Positions 40,801-49,188 of a stretch of 64,000 bases of DNA are shown piece by piece. The translations under genes were made by a program, and so were the position numbers. Each line of letters starts with the position of its first letter. Positions within the stretch are counted from its first letter, which is position 1. The stretch is from Mycobacterium sp. 852002-40037_SCH5390672 (GTDB lineage: Bacteria; Actinomycetota; Actinomycetes; Mycobacteriales; Mycobacteriaceae). Location: the NCBI RefSeq assembly GCF_001665875.1, contig NZ_LZTA01000006.1, forward strand, positions 1-64,000, given 5' to 3'. The notes below the pieces were generated by a model. The model saw only the letters and a program-made list of their open reading frames with translations, ran no database searches and was not told the origin of the DNA.

Positions 40801-41883
40801 CTAGTGGTCGTTCCACATCAGGCCACGCATCGTCGCGGAGAGCGGGATGTCCTCCACCGCGATCAACCCCTGCGGCGCGCGACACACCCAGTCGATCGCA
40901 TTGACAGCCCGACCGGCCGTCGAGATGCAGCCGGCATCAGTCGAATCGAAAAGAGGATGCGAAACGTGGGTGTTGATTTCCACCCGAGGTTCGCCCTCGA
41001 CGACGACGCGGTGCACACCGGTGTGTCCCTCGGGCGGGAATTCCCAGTCGGGCGCAGCAGCCTGGGTGAGCCTGGTGACGTGCTCGAGGGTGATGACCGG
41101 CTCGCCATCGCGCACGCCCTCGGTGGCAAACCGCACCGCCGCCATCTGTCCGGGCTCCACCGTCATCATGGTGCAGTCGATTCGCTCAGGGGTATACCAA
41201 GGTTCGCAGCGCTGCCGCACGTCGTCGAGGTTGATGTCGAGATGGTCCGCGAGGCTTCGGACCTGGCCACCCCACATCGCCACGATAACCCCGGGCAGGA
41301 ACATCATCGGCGAGTCGTCATCGACCGTTGTGCCGAAACCCATTGCTGCACCGGTGAACTCGGCGTCATCGTAGTTTCCGTAGTCGAAGATCTCCTGCAC
41401 GGTGATCGAGGAGACCCGGGTGGTCAGGCTGACTGCCGAGTGCACCAGCGTATCGCCGGAGAAACCGGGGTCAATGCCGTTGACATAGAGCGAGGCGTCG
41501 CCGGCCGCACATGCACTCTCCAGGGGCTCGCGCAACCAGTCGTCGGCGTGGCGAGGCGTGACCAGCCAGACCATCGATGTACCGACGACGTTGATGCCCG
41601 CCGTGAGAAACTTGGCCATCTGCTCGATAGCTTCCATCGGCCGAGTCTCACCCTGAGACGTGTAAACCACGCAGTCGGCGCCGAGTGCCACCAGGGCGTC
41701 GATGTCGTCGGTGGCGATGATGCCGGTCGGTTCGTCCAGTCCGCACAACTGCGCCGCATCCTGACCGATTTTCTCGCTGCCGGCGGCGTGCACGCCGACC
41801 AGTTCGAGGTCTGGTCTGCCGATGATGGCCCGCAACGAATGCCGGCCCACGTTACCGGTGGAGAATTGAATCACTCTGCGCAT
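40801..41883 (-). CDS. DapB-like NAD(P)-dependent oxidoreductase (copy 1)
   Basis: A 360-residue protein with an N-terminal Rossmann domain starting RRVIQFSTGNVGRHSL, of the dihydrodipicolinate-reductase-like family that includes amine dehydrogenases such as 2,4-diaminopentanoate dehydrogenase. The central catalytic domain shows the family's NGIDPGFSGDTLVHSAVSL segment (about residue 135), and the C-terminus returns to the Rossmann domain. It lacks the classical DapB catalytic motif and is about 100 residues longer than DapB, so lysine biosynthesis is not expected. It is one of three such paralogues in this 12-kb stretch, each diverged from the others, all close to SDRs and P450s. Confidence 0.82.
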   Translation of the reverse strand: MRRVIQFSTGNVGRHSLRAIIGRPDLELVGVHAAGSEKIGQDAAQLCGLDEPTGIIATDDIDALVALGADCVVYTSQGETRPMEAIEQMAKFLTAGINVVGTSMVWLVTPRHADDWLREPLESACAAGDASLYVNGIDPGFSGDTLVHSAVSLTTRVSSITVQEIFDYGNYDDAEFTGAAMGFGTTVDDDSPMMFLPGVIVAMWGGQVRSLADHLDINLDDVRQRCEPWYTPERIDCTMMTVEPGQMAAVRFATEGVRDGEPVITLEHVTRLTQAAAPDWEFPPEGHTGVHRVVVEGEPRVEINTHVSHPLFDSTDAGCISTAGRAVNAIDWVCRAPQGLIAVEDIPLSATMRGLMWNDH

Positions 41884-41947
41884 GGTTACCCTCGTCCTTC
41901 CGGCGGTGGGTGATGACCCATCATGACGCGTTCAATTGCAGCGCAGC

Positions 41948-42736
41948 TCAGTAATCGGGTATCGGCAGCGGCGAATTGTTCGAGTCGATGCCGCCATCGA
42001 CGTGAAACGTCGCGTTGGTCGCGTAACAATCGCGAGTGGACAGGTACACCGCGAGCCGTCCGAGATCCTCGACGTCGCCCAGCCGGTGCAACGGTGTGGC
42101 TTCTTGCATCTTCTCCAGCGACCCGGGCATCAGGTCCAGGCTGCCCTTCAGACCGTCGGTGGCGAATGACCCCAGGGCGATGGCGTTGACGCGGATCTTC
42201 GGCGCGAGTTCCTGTGCCATGGCGCGGGTAAGCGCTTCGAGGCCGCCCTTCGCAACGCAATAGGCGGTGAGCGCCCGTATGCCGAACCGCGCCGAGCCCG
42301 ATGAAATGTTGATGATGGAACCGTGTCCGGCGCTGAGCATGTGTGGCGCCACGAGCTGGCTCATGATGAAGGCGGAGGTCACACACCAGTCGAAAGTGTG
42401 CCGGAAGTCTTCATCGGTGATGTCCAGGAATCGCGCGTAGGTCGACCCGCCGACATTGTTGACCAGGATATCGATGCGGCCGAAGCGCTGCACGGCCGTA
42501 TTCACCACCCGTTCGCCGTCCGCCCGACTCATCGCATCCGCGACCAGCGCCAGCCCCGTGCCGCCCGCCGCCTCGATACCCTTAACCGTGCCAACGATAT
42601 CCGCCTCGGTCCGTGCGGTCCCGACCACCGTGGCGCCCGCCTCCGCCAGCACCCGGGCAATGCCCGCTCCCACACCCTTCCCGGCTCCCGTGACGATCGC
42701 GACCTGCTCGTCCAGCCTGAACTGCTCCAATGCCAT
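41948..42736 (-). CDS. Short-chain dehydrogenase/reductase
   Basis: A 262-residue classical SDR. The coenzyme motif is VTGAGKGVGAGIARVLAEAG (about residues 15-34), followed by NNVGG. The active-site Ser is in INISSGSARFG and YxxxK is in YCVAKGGLEAL. The closest general type is the 7-alpha-hydroxysteroid or glucose dehydrogenase-like group, substrate unknown. It has its own promoter (42773-42801) with a palindromic operator over the -35 element. It may be cotranscribed with the DapB-like and mycofactocin SDR genes downstream (64-base gap). Confidence 0.87.
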   Translation of the reverse strand: MALEQFRLDEQVAIVTGAGKGVGAGIARVLAEAGATVVGTARTEADIVGTVKGIEAAGGTGLALVADAMSRADGERVVNTAVQRFGRIDILVNNVGGSTYARFLDITDEDFRHTFDWCVTSAFIMSQLVAPHMLSAGHGSIINISSGSARFGIRALTAYCVAKGGLEALTRAMAQELAPKIRVNAIALGSFATDGLKGSLDLMPGSLEKMQEATPLHRLGDVEDLGRLAVYLSTRDCYATNATFHVDGGIDSNNSPLPIPDY

Positions 42737-42772
42737 GCTGGGTCCTCCGATGTGTGGGGTGGTGCGCCGTTC

Positions 42773-42801
42773 AATCTATGAATAGTACTGACTAAAGTCA
42801 A
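42773..42801 (-). promoter_or_regulatory. Promoter of the SDR at 41948-42736 with overlapping operator
   Basis: On the minus strand TTGACT (42796-42801) and TAGATT (42773-42778) are separated by exactly 17 bases, which is a good sigma-A type promoter. The -35 hexamer lies inside the palindrome CTGACTAAAGTCAA (42788-42801, read on the plus strand; core TGACT-AA-AGTCA), so a repressor bound there would block polymerase. The same 14-bp pattern is found at two other promoters of the cluster (44792 and 44945). The site is also in the divergent region of the TetR gene at 42945, the likely regulator. Confidence 0.65.
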
Positions 42802-42944
42802 CGAATTCACGGGGCTGATCCCTGACTCGGTGCGGATAGTCCGACAATCGTCAAGTTGTGCAAGCCTTTCTGGCCGAGACGCGGCATACTGGTCGAGTTA
42901 GCCTCGAAACTCTTACATGAGCCAGGTCAACCTTGAGGAAGAGA

Positions 42945-43544
42945 ATGGCTGTGACGGATCGGCTATCGGCACGAGAAGCTAAGCGCCTGCAGACGCGAGA
43001 GCGGTTGATGGGCGCCGCAATTGGTGAATTCGCCCGCGCCGGGATGGCCGAGGCCGACGTGGGTGCCATTGTGGCCGCAGCGGGCGTCGCCCACGGGACC
43101 TTCTTCTTCCACTTCCCCACCAAGGAGCATGTGTTGCTCGAGCTGGAGCGTCGCGAAGAGGACCGCATCGCCAAGCAATACGCGCAATTCTTGAAGTCCA
43201 AGCACGATCTTGTTTCCGCGCTGAATGAGGCGGTCCGATTGGTCGTCGGATTGGAACGCCGACTGGGCGATCGGCTCTTCAATGACTTTCTCGCGCTCCA
43301 CTTCTCCCAAACCCGGCCGCAGACCGAAGACGGCAGGGATCACCCGCTGATCGTTCTGGTCGCCCAGGAGATCGCGCAGGCCCAAGAACGTGGTGAAACG
43401 GATTCGGACGTCAACCCCATGAACAGTGCGGTGTTTTTCTTGCTGGGTCTCTACGCCCTGTTGATCACCACCAACCACTGGCCGACTGGCCACACCCTGC
43501 TGGAGGACTACGTCGCGAGGACATTGCGAAGCTTGAAACCGTGA
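42945..43544 (+). CDS. TetR-family transcriptional regulator (probable cluster repressor)
   Basis: A 199-residue regulator with an N-terminal DNA-binding domain (RERLMGAAIGEFARAGMAEA, then IVAAAGVAHGTFFFHFPTKE at about residues 44-63) and a ligand-binding helical domain. The ATG at 42945 has GAGGAAGAG in front; an in-frame TTG four codons upstream is less likely. It is divergent from the SDR gene. Of the four operons in this stretch, three have a CTGACTnnnGTCAG-type palindrome in their promoter regions, one of them in this gene's own intergenic region. It is therefore the best candidate for the shared regulator of the 40-52 kb cluster. That link is inference. Confidence 0.88.
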   Translation: MAVTDRLSAREAKRLQTRERLMGAAIGEFARAGMAEADVGAIVAAAGVAHGTFFFHFPTKEHVLLELERREEDRIAKQYAQFLKSKHDLVSALNEAVRLVVGLERRLGDRLFNDFLALHFSQTRPQTEDGRDHPLIVLVAQEIAQAQERGETDSDVNPMNSAVFFLLGLYALLITTNHWPTGHTLLEDYVARTLRSLKP

Positions 43545-43556
43545 CACGCCGCGGCG

Positions 43557-44660
43557 CTAAGGCCGTATGACGCCACGCAGCGGCATAAGCCCGAGTTCGT
43601 TGTGGGACATGAATCCCGGCGCAGCGTCGCAGACCGCGGGAATGGCGTTGGCGGGCCCCATCGCGGTCCAGGTGTAGCCCGGCAGCGCGTATCCGCCATT
43701 CGCGTCCTGCGCCCCCTGCAGAATCAGCTCGGTGGATGAATCGCCCTCAATCACTATGCGGTAGTGGTAATGCTGTGGCCAATCTTCATGCGGCTCAATG
43801 GCATCGAAGGTATCCATCGTGTATATCTCATGAAATATCACGAGGGGCTTACCCTCCACCCAAGCCGTCCACTTGTGATGCTGGCGAGCGACCGTGCCCT
43901 CCTTGATCACACCCTTGAAGCCCGGCATGTCGCTGGTCTCTCCCCCTTCGAAGGGGATGTCACGCGTGGCGGACCCTAGCTCCACCTCAGTCGTGTATCT
44001 CTCGACTGTTTTACCCATTCCCTCCACGACCATCACCATCGATTGCGCGAACAATGGCCAGGCTTGGCCCAGCAGATTCGGTCCATCCTCGAACCCGGCC
44101 GGATCGCTCCCCATCCCCATCTCATACAGATATTTCAGGGTGTCCCTCCCGAAATTGACCACCTCATAGATGTGAATGGTGTCGATCTGACTGACGATTC
44201 GGGCCAGCGTCAGGACGAGTAGGTCTCCGGCAAAGCCGGGGTTGACACCACCTGCATGAAACGACGTCCCACCCTCGTGACAGGCGGCATCGATCTTGTC
44301 GATATCCGCCTTGCTGTGTTCGGTTCGATACCACCAGGCGCCGCCTGAGGCGACGACGTTCTTGCCTCCGCGCAGTAAGCGGCACACCTCATCGGGGTCG
44401 GACCATAGCGGCGCATAGAACACGCAATCGGCTTCGAGTGCCTCGACGGCCGCCTTGTCAGTGGTCGCCCGCACCCCGGTCGGTGCTTTGCCGCAAAGCT
44501 CACCGGCGTCCTTGCCTACCTTCTCCGGACGATTGCACAGGACTCCGACCAGTTCGTAGGCAGGGTTGTGCACAAAATGGCGCAGCGCTATCGTTCCGAC
44601 GTTGCCGACGCCCCATTGGATTACGCGATACTTCTTCTCGGTCGGCGACTCGGGCGTCAT
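43557..44660 (-). CDS. DapB-like NAD(P)-dependent oxidoreductase (copy 2)
   Basis: A 367-residue member of the same family as the genes at 40801 and 49634. The Rossmann start is RVIQWGVGNVGTIALRHFV, with VGVLCNRPEKVGKDAGELCG following (about residues 40-60). The catalytic part has HAGGVNPGFAGDLLVLTLA (about residue 140). The C-terminal half is longer than in the other two copies and contains KWTAWVEGKPLVIFHEIYTM. AAAGGAG lies five bases before the ATG at 44660. It is transcribed on its own, towards the TetR gene (convergent, 12 bases apart), and has an operator-like palindrome 132 bases upstream. Confidence 0.82.
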   Translation of the reverse strand: MTPESPTEKKYRVIQWGVGNVGTIALRHFVHNPAYELVGVLCNRPEKVGKDAGELCGKAPTGVRATTDKAAVEALEADCVFYAPLWSDPDEVCRLLRGGKNVVASGGAWWYRTEHSKADIDKIDAACHEGGTSFHAGGVNPGFAGDLLVLTLARIVSQIDTIHIYEVVNFGRDTLKYLYEMGMGSDPAGFEDGPNLLGQAWPLFAQSMVMVVEGMGKTVERYTTEVELGSATRDIPFEGGETSDMPGFKGVIKEGTVARQHHKWTAWVEGKPLVIFHEIYTMDTFDAIEPHEDWPQHYHYRIVIEGDSSTELILQGAQDANGGYALPGYTWTAMGPANAIPAVCDAAPGFMSHNELGLMPLRGVIRP

Positions 44661-44791
44661 TGCCACTCCTTTGCATACACCGACAGCGCCTGAACGAACG
44701 AACCGTTCTCCACCGCCGGCACACCATGCCGCAACGGCTGAGCGCTCGCTGAGCGTAGGCGTCCCCTGAATGGCGTGTCAACGATTGACAG

Positions 44792-44805
44792 CTGACTTTC
44801 GTCAG
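44792..44805. promoter_or_regulatory. Operator-like palindrome, cluster type
   Basis: CTGACTTTCGTCAG shares the outer bases CTGACT and GTCAG with the sites at 42788 and 44945. It lies 132 bases upstream of the DapB-like gene at 43557-44660 and probably serves its leftward promoter. No convincing -35/-10 pair can be fixed around it. Confidence 0.5.
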
Positions 44806-44944
44806 TAGATTGCGCTTCGTATAAGCGGTGAGGCTGCTGCGTAGCGCGCGAATTGTGCCGTTGCCCCGTGAGATACCACCACGAGGCGGTCGCGGCCGCG
44901 ACAGTTTGTACCGACATTTTAGGAGACGCCATGCGTGCCTTCTG

Positions 44945-44969
44945 CTGACTACAGTCAGCCTGTTATAGT
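44945..44969 (+). promoter_or_regulatory. Promoter and operator of the membrane-protein operon
   Basis: CTGACT-AC-AGTCAG (44945-44958) is a perfect palindrome. TATAGT (44964-44969) follows as the -10 element, so the operator occupies the spacer and any bound repressor would prevent transcription of the operon that starts at 45011. The expected transcript start is about 35 bases before the GTG. Together with the related sites at 42788 and 44792 it defines a small regulon. Confidence 0.6.
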
Positions 44970-45010
44970 GCACAAGCCGATCCATTCAGTGTCGATGACA
45001 GGGAGGATTC

Positions 45011-45754
45011 GTGAGTCTGCCGAGGCTGCACCGACGCGGAGCCGGCGCTGGCACAGTTACCGGGTCAGGGGACGCCGCGCAGGTGAGCCTGACCATCGAC
45101 CAACACATGGAGCGGTCGCAGCTCGCGCAGCGTCGGGCCGATAAATGGCTCATCTCCGGCAGTCTCCTGATCGGGACGGCGGCCCTCGGCATCTTCGGCT
45201 TGCCGCTGTTTCTCTGGGGCGTGCGATTGCTGCGCCGGGCCCAACACGACGGCCTCTCCGTTCGGCCGATGCTGGTCACGTTGCTCGGCTACCTCGTCAT
45301 CATCGACGCCGCCATCAACACGGTCGGATGGGCCCTTGACCTGGTGGCGAACCACACGATTCTGGCCCGTGTGCTTCTCAACGGGTGGGGCAACATGTTC
45401 GACGCCGGATACTTCTGGCACTACAACGAGCTGTGGGTCGGCGGCGCGGCCGGCCCCGGCGAAAAAGCGTTGGAAGTCGGCCTCATCCTGACCGTTTTCA
45501 CCATGCGAATTGCCGCAGCCATCGGTTTCCTGCAGATGAAGCGGTGGGGTCATCAGTGGATGATCGTCACCTGCTGGATGGGCGTGGTCATCTGGATTAC
45601 CTACGTCTTCAACATGACCATGTTCGCCGACGTGCGTTTCGCCGGCGTCGTCCTGCCCGTTGTCGGCTGGTGGCTCTACGACATCTTCTACATCACCCCG
45701 TTCCTCGCCATCCCCTATCTGCACACCGTCAACCGCGAACTCTTCTCCGACTGA
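45011..45754 (+). CDS. Polytopic membrane protein A, unrecognised family, His/Asp/Glu-rich
   Basis: A 247-residue protein with a 45-residue soluble N-terminus and about five or six hydrophobic segments; I do not recognise the family. The second half is dominated by the motifs [55 protein letters not shown] and PYLHTVNRE. In the membrane or at its surface these place His115, His137, Asn139, Glu140, His181, Asp207, Asp224 and His238, all kept in the paralogue at 48449. Such a set could bind metal. The GTG at 45011 has GGGAGGA in front. It is the first gene of an operon that includes a NorQ/NorD-like ATPase/VWA pair, which usually assembles or activates metalloenzymes. Function unknown; a membrane oxidase or monooxygenase is conceivable. 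Confidence 0.8.
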   Translation: MSLPRLHRRGAGAGTVTGSGDAAQVSLTIDQHMERSQLAQRRADKWLISGSLLIGTAALGIFGLPLFLWGVRLLRRAQHDGLSVRPMLVTLLGYLVIIDAAINTVGWALDLVANHTILARVLLNGWGNMFDAGYFWHYNELWVGGAAGPGEKALEVGLILTVFTMRIAAAIGFLQMKRWGHQWMIVTCWMGVVIWITYVFNMTMFADVRFAGVVLPVVGWWLYDIFYITPFLAIPYLHTVNRELFSD

Positions 45755-45798
45755 CATGCACGAGCCGAAATCCACTACGCCACCGAGGAAGTCACATC

Positions 45799-45903
45799 AT
45801 GGGCTATCTATGGGAAATCCTTCGCTATGTCGCCGCCTGGGGCGGCACCGGACTGATCATCTGGTTCTGGTATTGGCTGTTCTCCAACATCGGCACGTTC
45901 TGA
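45799..45903 (+). CDS. Tiny single-span membrane protein 1
   Basis: A 34-residue frame, starting MGYLWEILRYVAAWGG and ending in WYWLFSNIGTF, with one strongly hydrophobic, Trp-rich helix. It lies 44 bases after the gene for membrane protein A and 39 bases before the VWA gene, on the same strand. A GAGGAAG sequence 10 bases before the ATG is a fair ribosome binding site. Its size and context resemble small accessory subunits of respiratory or oxygenase complexes. Annotation pipelines would easily miss it. Unrecognised. Confidence 0.65.
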   Translation: MGYLWEILRYVAAWGGTGLIIWFWYWLFSNIGTF

Positions 45904-45942
45904 ACCGCGGCATGGGCAGCCGGAACGCGCGGGGTTCGGCCG

Positions 45943-47481
45943 ATGACTGAACACTGCGGACATTCCGACGGCCACGCGATGGCGCTGGAACGGGGTTGTT
46001 CCGTGACGGCGGTCGCGCTGAGCGACCAACGTCGCGAAGGCGTGCGGCTGGTCACGGGCGAACGACGTGGCTTCGGTGTGAACGCGGCGCTCACTTTCGT
46101 TCATGTCCCCTACCCCGCGATGCCCGATTGGACGCGCAGAACCCTGACATGTGGTGTGGCCCTGCAATGTTCGCCATCGAAGGAACGCGTCACCGAATAT
46201 CGCCTCAACGAGCTCTCCGCCCGCGAACTGCGCGCACTCACGCTCGTCGAGGCCGGCGTCGCCCTCGGCTGGATCGCGTCGCGGTGGGCGGGCCTGTTAC
46301 CCGAGGTCCGACGATTACTTCCCGAAGTCCACATCGAAGCCGGCGACTTGGCTGCCGTGGAGATGCTCAACCGGGCAATCGCATTGGCGGCGACGCGCCA
46401 GGAATTGGTCGTCCATCCGCTGCTGGGCTCGTTGCCGCTGGCGTACACGGCCCCGCACGGATTGGGCGACAAGTTGCGACGCAGCTTTGGCAGGATGCCA
46501 TGGACCACAACGCAGAAGCGTCTGCCGAGGCCGTACTCGGTTCCGGTCGGCGGCGACGGGGGTGTGCGCAACCCCAATCTGCCGCCACCGAGCCGGCCGC
46601 AGGACGACGACCTAGACGTCACACCGCAGCATCGGCCCGGGATTCCCTATCCCGAATGGAACATGTGGACACAGCGATTCATGCGCGACCATGTCGCCGT
46701 CATCGAGCATGCCGACGGACGGCACGCCGGCCGCCCGGTGCCGGTGGCCGTCGACGTGCGCAAGTGGTTCGAGGAACACACCTACCGCGCGATGACGAAC
46801 CGGCTCGAAGACGGCTCTGACCTCGATGTCGACCAGTACGTCAACCATTACATCGATCTGGCGACCGGCGAGGCCAAGGAGCCGAAGGTGTTCCGCGACC
46901 TGCTGCCCAGCGGCCGCGACGTCACCACGGCGTTGCTGCTGGACGGCAGTTCGTCGTTAGGGGTGCATGGCGGTCGCGTTTTCCAGCTGGAATTGTCGTG
47001 TGCCGATGCACTTTCGCGCGCCATGACGCTGGCACACGAGCGCCATGGTGTTTTCGTATTCACCGGCAACACTCGTCATCGAGTCGAAGTCCGCTGCTTG
47101 AAGGACTTCGAAGACCGTCGTTTCGTGCCACCGAGCCGTCTCGGATTATCCACCCGGGGGTACACCAGACTCGGTGCGCCACTTCGTCATTTGACGAGCC
47201 GGCTGCTGGCGCAGGCCTCCGAGCGCCGCCTGCTGATCGTCATCGGTGACGGGCTGATCTCCGATGAAGGTTACGAGGGACGGTATGCCTGGGCCGACGC
47301 CGCGCACGCCGTCGATGAGGCCAACGAGGCCGGGGTGTCGGTGTACTACGTGGGCGTGGGACCGACCCGCGTCGATCCCCTCCCCGAGGTGTTCGGACCC
47401 CGGCGGTCGCAACGGATCCGGCACATCGAGGAGCTGCCCCGAGTACTGGCCCATGTCCATCGTGAACTGGTCGCAGCGTGA
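45943..47481 (+). CDS. VWA-domain protein, NorD/CbbO type
   Basis: A 512-residue protein with a C-terminal von Willebrand A domain. The MIDAS residues are present: LLLDGSSSLG with Asp334 and the two Ser, Thr in LSTRGYTRLGAPLRH and Asp in VIGDGLISDEGYEGRYAW. The last segment, YEGRYAWADAAHAV, is the hallmark of NorD and CbbO proteins, which work with a NorQ/CbbQ AAA ATPase to insert metal into, or remodel, a target enzyme. The first 280 residues are a helical region of unknown fold. The ATG at 45943 has a weak ribosome site. The next gene encodes the ATPase partner. Confidence 0.85.
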   Translation: MTEHCGHSDGHAMALERGCSVTAVALSDQRREGVRLVTGERRGFGVNAALTFVHVPYPAMPDWTRRTLTCGVALQCSPSKERVTEYRLNELSARELRALTLVEAGVALGWIASRWAGLLPEVRRLLPEVHIEAGDLAAVEMLNRAIALAATRQELVVHPLLGSLPLAYTAPHGLGDKLRRSFGRMPWTTTQKRLPRPYSVPVGGDGGVRNPNLPPPSRPQDDDLDVTPQHRPGIPYPEWNMWTQRFMRDHVAVIEHADGRHAGRPVPVAVDVRKWFEEHTYRAMTNRLEDGSDLDVDQYVNHYIDLATGEAKEPKVFRDLLPSGRDVTTALLLDGSSSLGVHGGRVFQLELSCADALSRAMTLAHERHGVFVFTGNTRHRVEVRCLKDFEDRRFVPPSRLGLSTRGYTRLGAPLRHLTSRLLAQASERRLLIVIGDGLISDEGYEGRYAWADAAHAVDEANEAGVSVYYVGVGPTRVDPLPEVFGPRRSQRIRHIEELPRVLAHVHRELVAA

Positions 47482-47503
47482 ACGCCGCCCGGTTAGGGAA
47501 AAG

Positions 47504-48307
47504 ATGACCAACGAAATATATTTCGCCAACGGCAATGAAGTTCAGCTCTTCGAGCAGGCCTTCCACCGCCGCATCCCGGTGATGCTCACCGGGCCCACGG
47601 GGTGCGGCAAAACCCGGTTCGTCGAACACATGGGCTCCCTACTGCAACGGCCCGTGATCACCATCAGTTGCCACGACGATCTCACCAGCTCCGATCTCGT
47701 CGGCCGCTTCATGGTGACCGGCGGCGATGTGGTCTGGACCGATGGCCCGCTGACCCGGGCGGTCAAAGCCGGCGCGATCTGCTATCTCGACGAAGTCGTC
47801 GAGGCCCGCCACGACTCCTTGGCGATCCTGCATTCGCTCACCGATCACCGGCGCTCGCTCTACCTCGACCGTGCCGGCGAGGTTGTCAAAGCACCCGATG
47901 ACTTCATGCTGGTGTGTTCGTACAACCCTGCCTATCGCAGCTCACTCAAGGAACTCAAACCGTCGTTCCGCCAGCGGTTCGCCACGCTGGCGATGCATTA
48001 TTTGCCGCCGGACCGCGAGGCCGACGTGATCGTCGCCGAATCCGGAATTCCGTTGGCCACGGCCCTGCGACTGGTCGGATGCGCGGTCGCGATTCGCACC
48101 GCCGACCAAGCCTTCCACTTCGAGCCGCCGTCCACCAGGGTGCTGGTCACCGCGGCCCAGTTGATCGCCGCCGGCGCAACGGAATTGGATGCGGCCGACG
48201 CGTGCATACTCGCGCCGCTGAGCACGGACGGGGCGGTCACCGATGGTCTACGTGAAGTCGCGGCTGCCAGCCTCGGGACCGCAGACTCATCGAGCAGTTC
48301 ACCTTAG
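47504..48307 (+). CDS. MoxR-family AAA ATPase, NorQ/CbbQ/NirQ type
   Basis: A 267-residue AAA+ ATPase. Walker A is LTGPTGCGKTRF (Gly30 to Thr37), Walker B is CYLDEVVEAR (residues 93-102), and sensor 1 lies in VCSYNPAYRSSLKELKPSFR (about residues 145-164). The last is the family's NPxYxxxxKxLKPSxRQRF motif and is diagnostic of the NorQ/CbbQ branch rather than ordinary MoxR. It starts at an ATG with AGGGAAAAG in front, 22 bases after the VWA gene. Together the two should form a ring-and-hook activase. There is no nitric oxide reductase or Rubisco nearby, so the client is most likely one of the membrane proteins in this operon. Confidence 0.9.
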   Translation: MTNEIYFANGNEVQLFEQAFHRRIPVMLTGPTGCGKTRFVEHMGSLLQRPVITISCHDDLTSSDLVGRFMVTGGDVVWTDGPLTRAVKAGAICYLDEVVEARHDSLAILHSLTDHRRSLYLDRAGEVVKAPDDFMLVCSYNPAYRSSLKELKPSFRQRFATLAMHYLPPDREADVIVAESGIPLATALRLVGCAVAIRTADQAFHFEPPSTRVLVTAAQLIAAGATELDAADACILAPLSTDGAVTDGLREVAAASLGTADSSSSSP

Positions 48308-48323
48308 GAAAGGAGCAACCGGC

Positions 48324-48452
48324 ATGGACCGACAGGAGGAGAAGCGCAAGAGGGCGCTCATCGTCTTCCAGATCTTCATTTACGGCTACCTGCTGGCGAT
48401 GTTCGGAATCCAGCTCTACATGTCGTTTGCGCGGGGGTGGTGGGACCTGTGA
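48324..48452 (+). CDS. Tiny single-span membrane protein 2
   Basis: A 42-residue protein with a charged N-terminus (MDRQEEKRKRALIVFQ) and one hydrophobic helix ending before FARGWWDL. An AAGGAG site lies 9 bases before the ATG, and its TGA overlaps the GTG of membrane protein B (GTGA), so the two are translationally coupled. It is probably a small subunit of the same membrane complex. Unrecognised; unlike peptide 1 in sequence. Confidence 0.7.
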   Translation: MDRQEEKRKRALIVFQIFIYGYLLAMFGIQLYMSFARGWWDL

Positions 48453-49174
48453 ATCTTCCCTTGCTGAAAAGACGTTCGGACAGCAAGCCGGCCGGCAGCG
48501 AAGCGTCGGTCGGCCTCGAGGATCACCACGACGAGTCCCGCCAAGCTCAGCGCCGCGCCGATAAGTGGATGATCGTCGGCGCCGGCTTGATGGGTATGTG
48601 GGCGCCGGGACTGATCGGATTTCCCATTTTCATGCGTGGGGTATGGCTGCAGCGCCAGGCCCTGCGCGCCGGCCTGTCGGTTCGGCCCATGATCGTCACC
48701 CTGATCGGCTATCTGGTGCTGATCGACGGAATGCTGAACAGTCTGGGCTGGGCCCTGGACCTGGTCGCCAACCACACCTTGATCAACCGCGTGCTGATGG
48801 TCGGTTGGGGCAACATGTTCGACGCCGGCTATTTCTGGCATTACAACGAGCTGTGGGTCGGGGGCGCGGCGGGGCCGGGCGAGAAAGCCTATGTGGCCGG
48901 CCTGATCCTGACGGTCTTCTCCATGCGGGTGGCCGCGGCGATCGGCTTCCTACAGATGAAGCGCTGGGGTCATCAGTGGATGGTCGTCACGTGCTGGATG
49001 GGCGTGGTGATCTGGTCGGCCTACGTGTTCAACATGACCATGTTCGCCGACGTGCGGTACGCCGGTGTCGTCTTCCCGGTCATCGGCTGGTGGCTCTACG
49101 ACATCTTCTACATCACCCCATTTCTCGCCATCCCCTATCTGCACACCGTCAATCGCGAAATCTTCTCCGACTAG
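48449..49174 (+). CDS. Polytopic membrane protein B, paralogue of A
   Basis: A 241-residue protein closely related to membrane protein A. The N-terminus is similar in pattern (VNLPLLKRR against VSLPRLHRR), and from about residue 75 on most residues are identical, including every His/Asp/Glu listed for A. Long blocks such as [18 protein letters not shown] are unchanged. The GTG start overlaps the stop of the small upstream gene, which makes it preferable to two upstream GTG codons. The two paralogues probably form a heteromer or arose by recent duplication. The ATPase/VWA pair lies between them. Function unknown. Confidence 0.8.
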   Translation: MNLPLLKRRSDSKPAGSEASVGLEDHHDESRQAQRRADKWMIVGAGLMGMWAPGLIGFPIFMRGVWLQRQALRAGLSVRPMIVTLIGYLVLIDGMLNSLGWALDLVANHTLINRVLMVGWGNMFDAGYFWHYNELWVGGAAGPGEKAYVAGLILTVFSMRVAAAIGFLQMKRWGHQWMVVTCWMGVVIWSAYVFNMTMFADVRYAGVVFPVIGWWLYDIFYITPFLAIPYLHTVNREIFSD

Positions 49175-49188
49175 CAGGGAGCCGTGCC

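Larger units (their letters stand above)
44661..45010. other. Divergent intergenic region (350 bp) with two operator-like sites
   Basis: This is the largest gap without a gene. It separates the DapB-like gene (leftward) from the membrane-protein operon (rightward). It contains two palindromes of the same type at 44792-44805 and 44945-44958, and a good -10 element at 44964-44969. A five-codon frame (MRAFC, ATG at 44932) with an AGGAGA site also lies here and may be chance. I see no other coding or structured RNA signal. Confidence 0.6.

Noticed and set aside
40801..41883. DapB-like genes as true dihydrodipicolinate reductases
   Set aside because: They are about 100 residues longer, lack the DapB catalytic motif and occur in three copies in a catabolic setting.
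44932..44949. Five-codon frame ending in Cys (MRAFC) as a leader peptide
   Set aside because: It lies upstream of the predicted -10 element of the operon, so it would not be on the transcript, and it is too short to judge.
45011..49174. Membrane proteins A and B as PmoC/AmoC, PmoA or NorE subunits
   Set aside because: None of the sequence blocks I remember for those families appears, and the size, helix pattern and conserved residues differ. NorB/NorC or PmoB are absent too.
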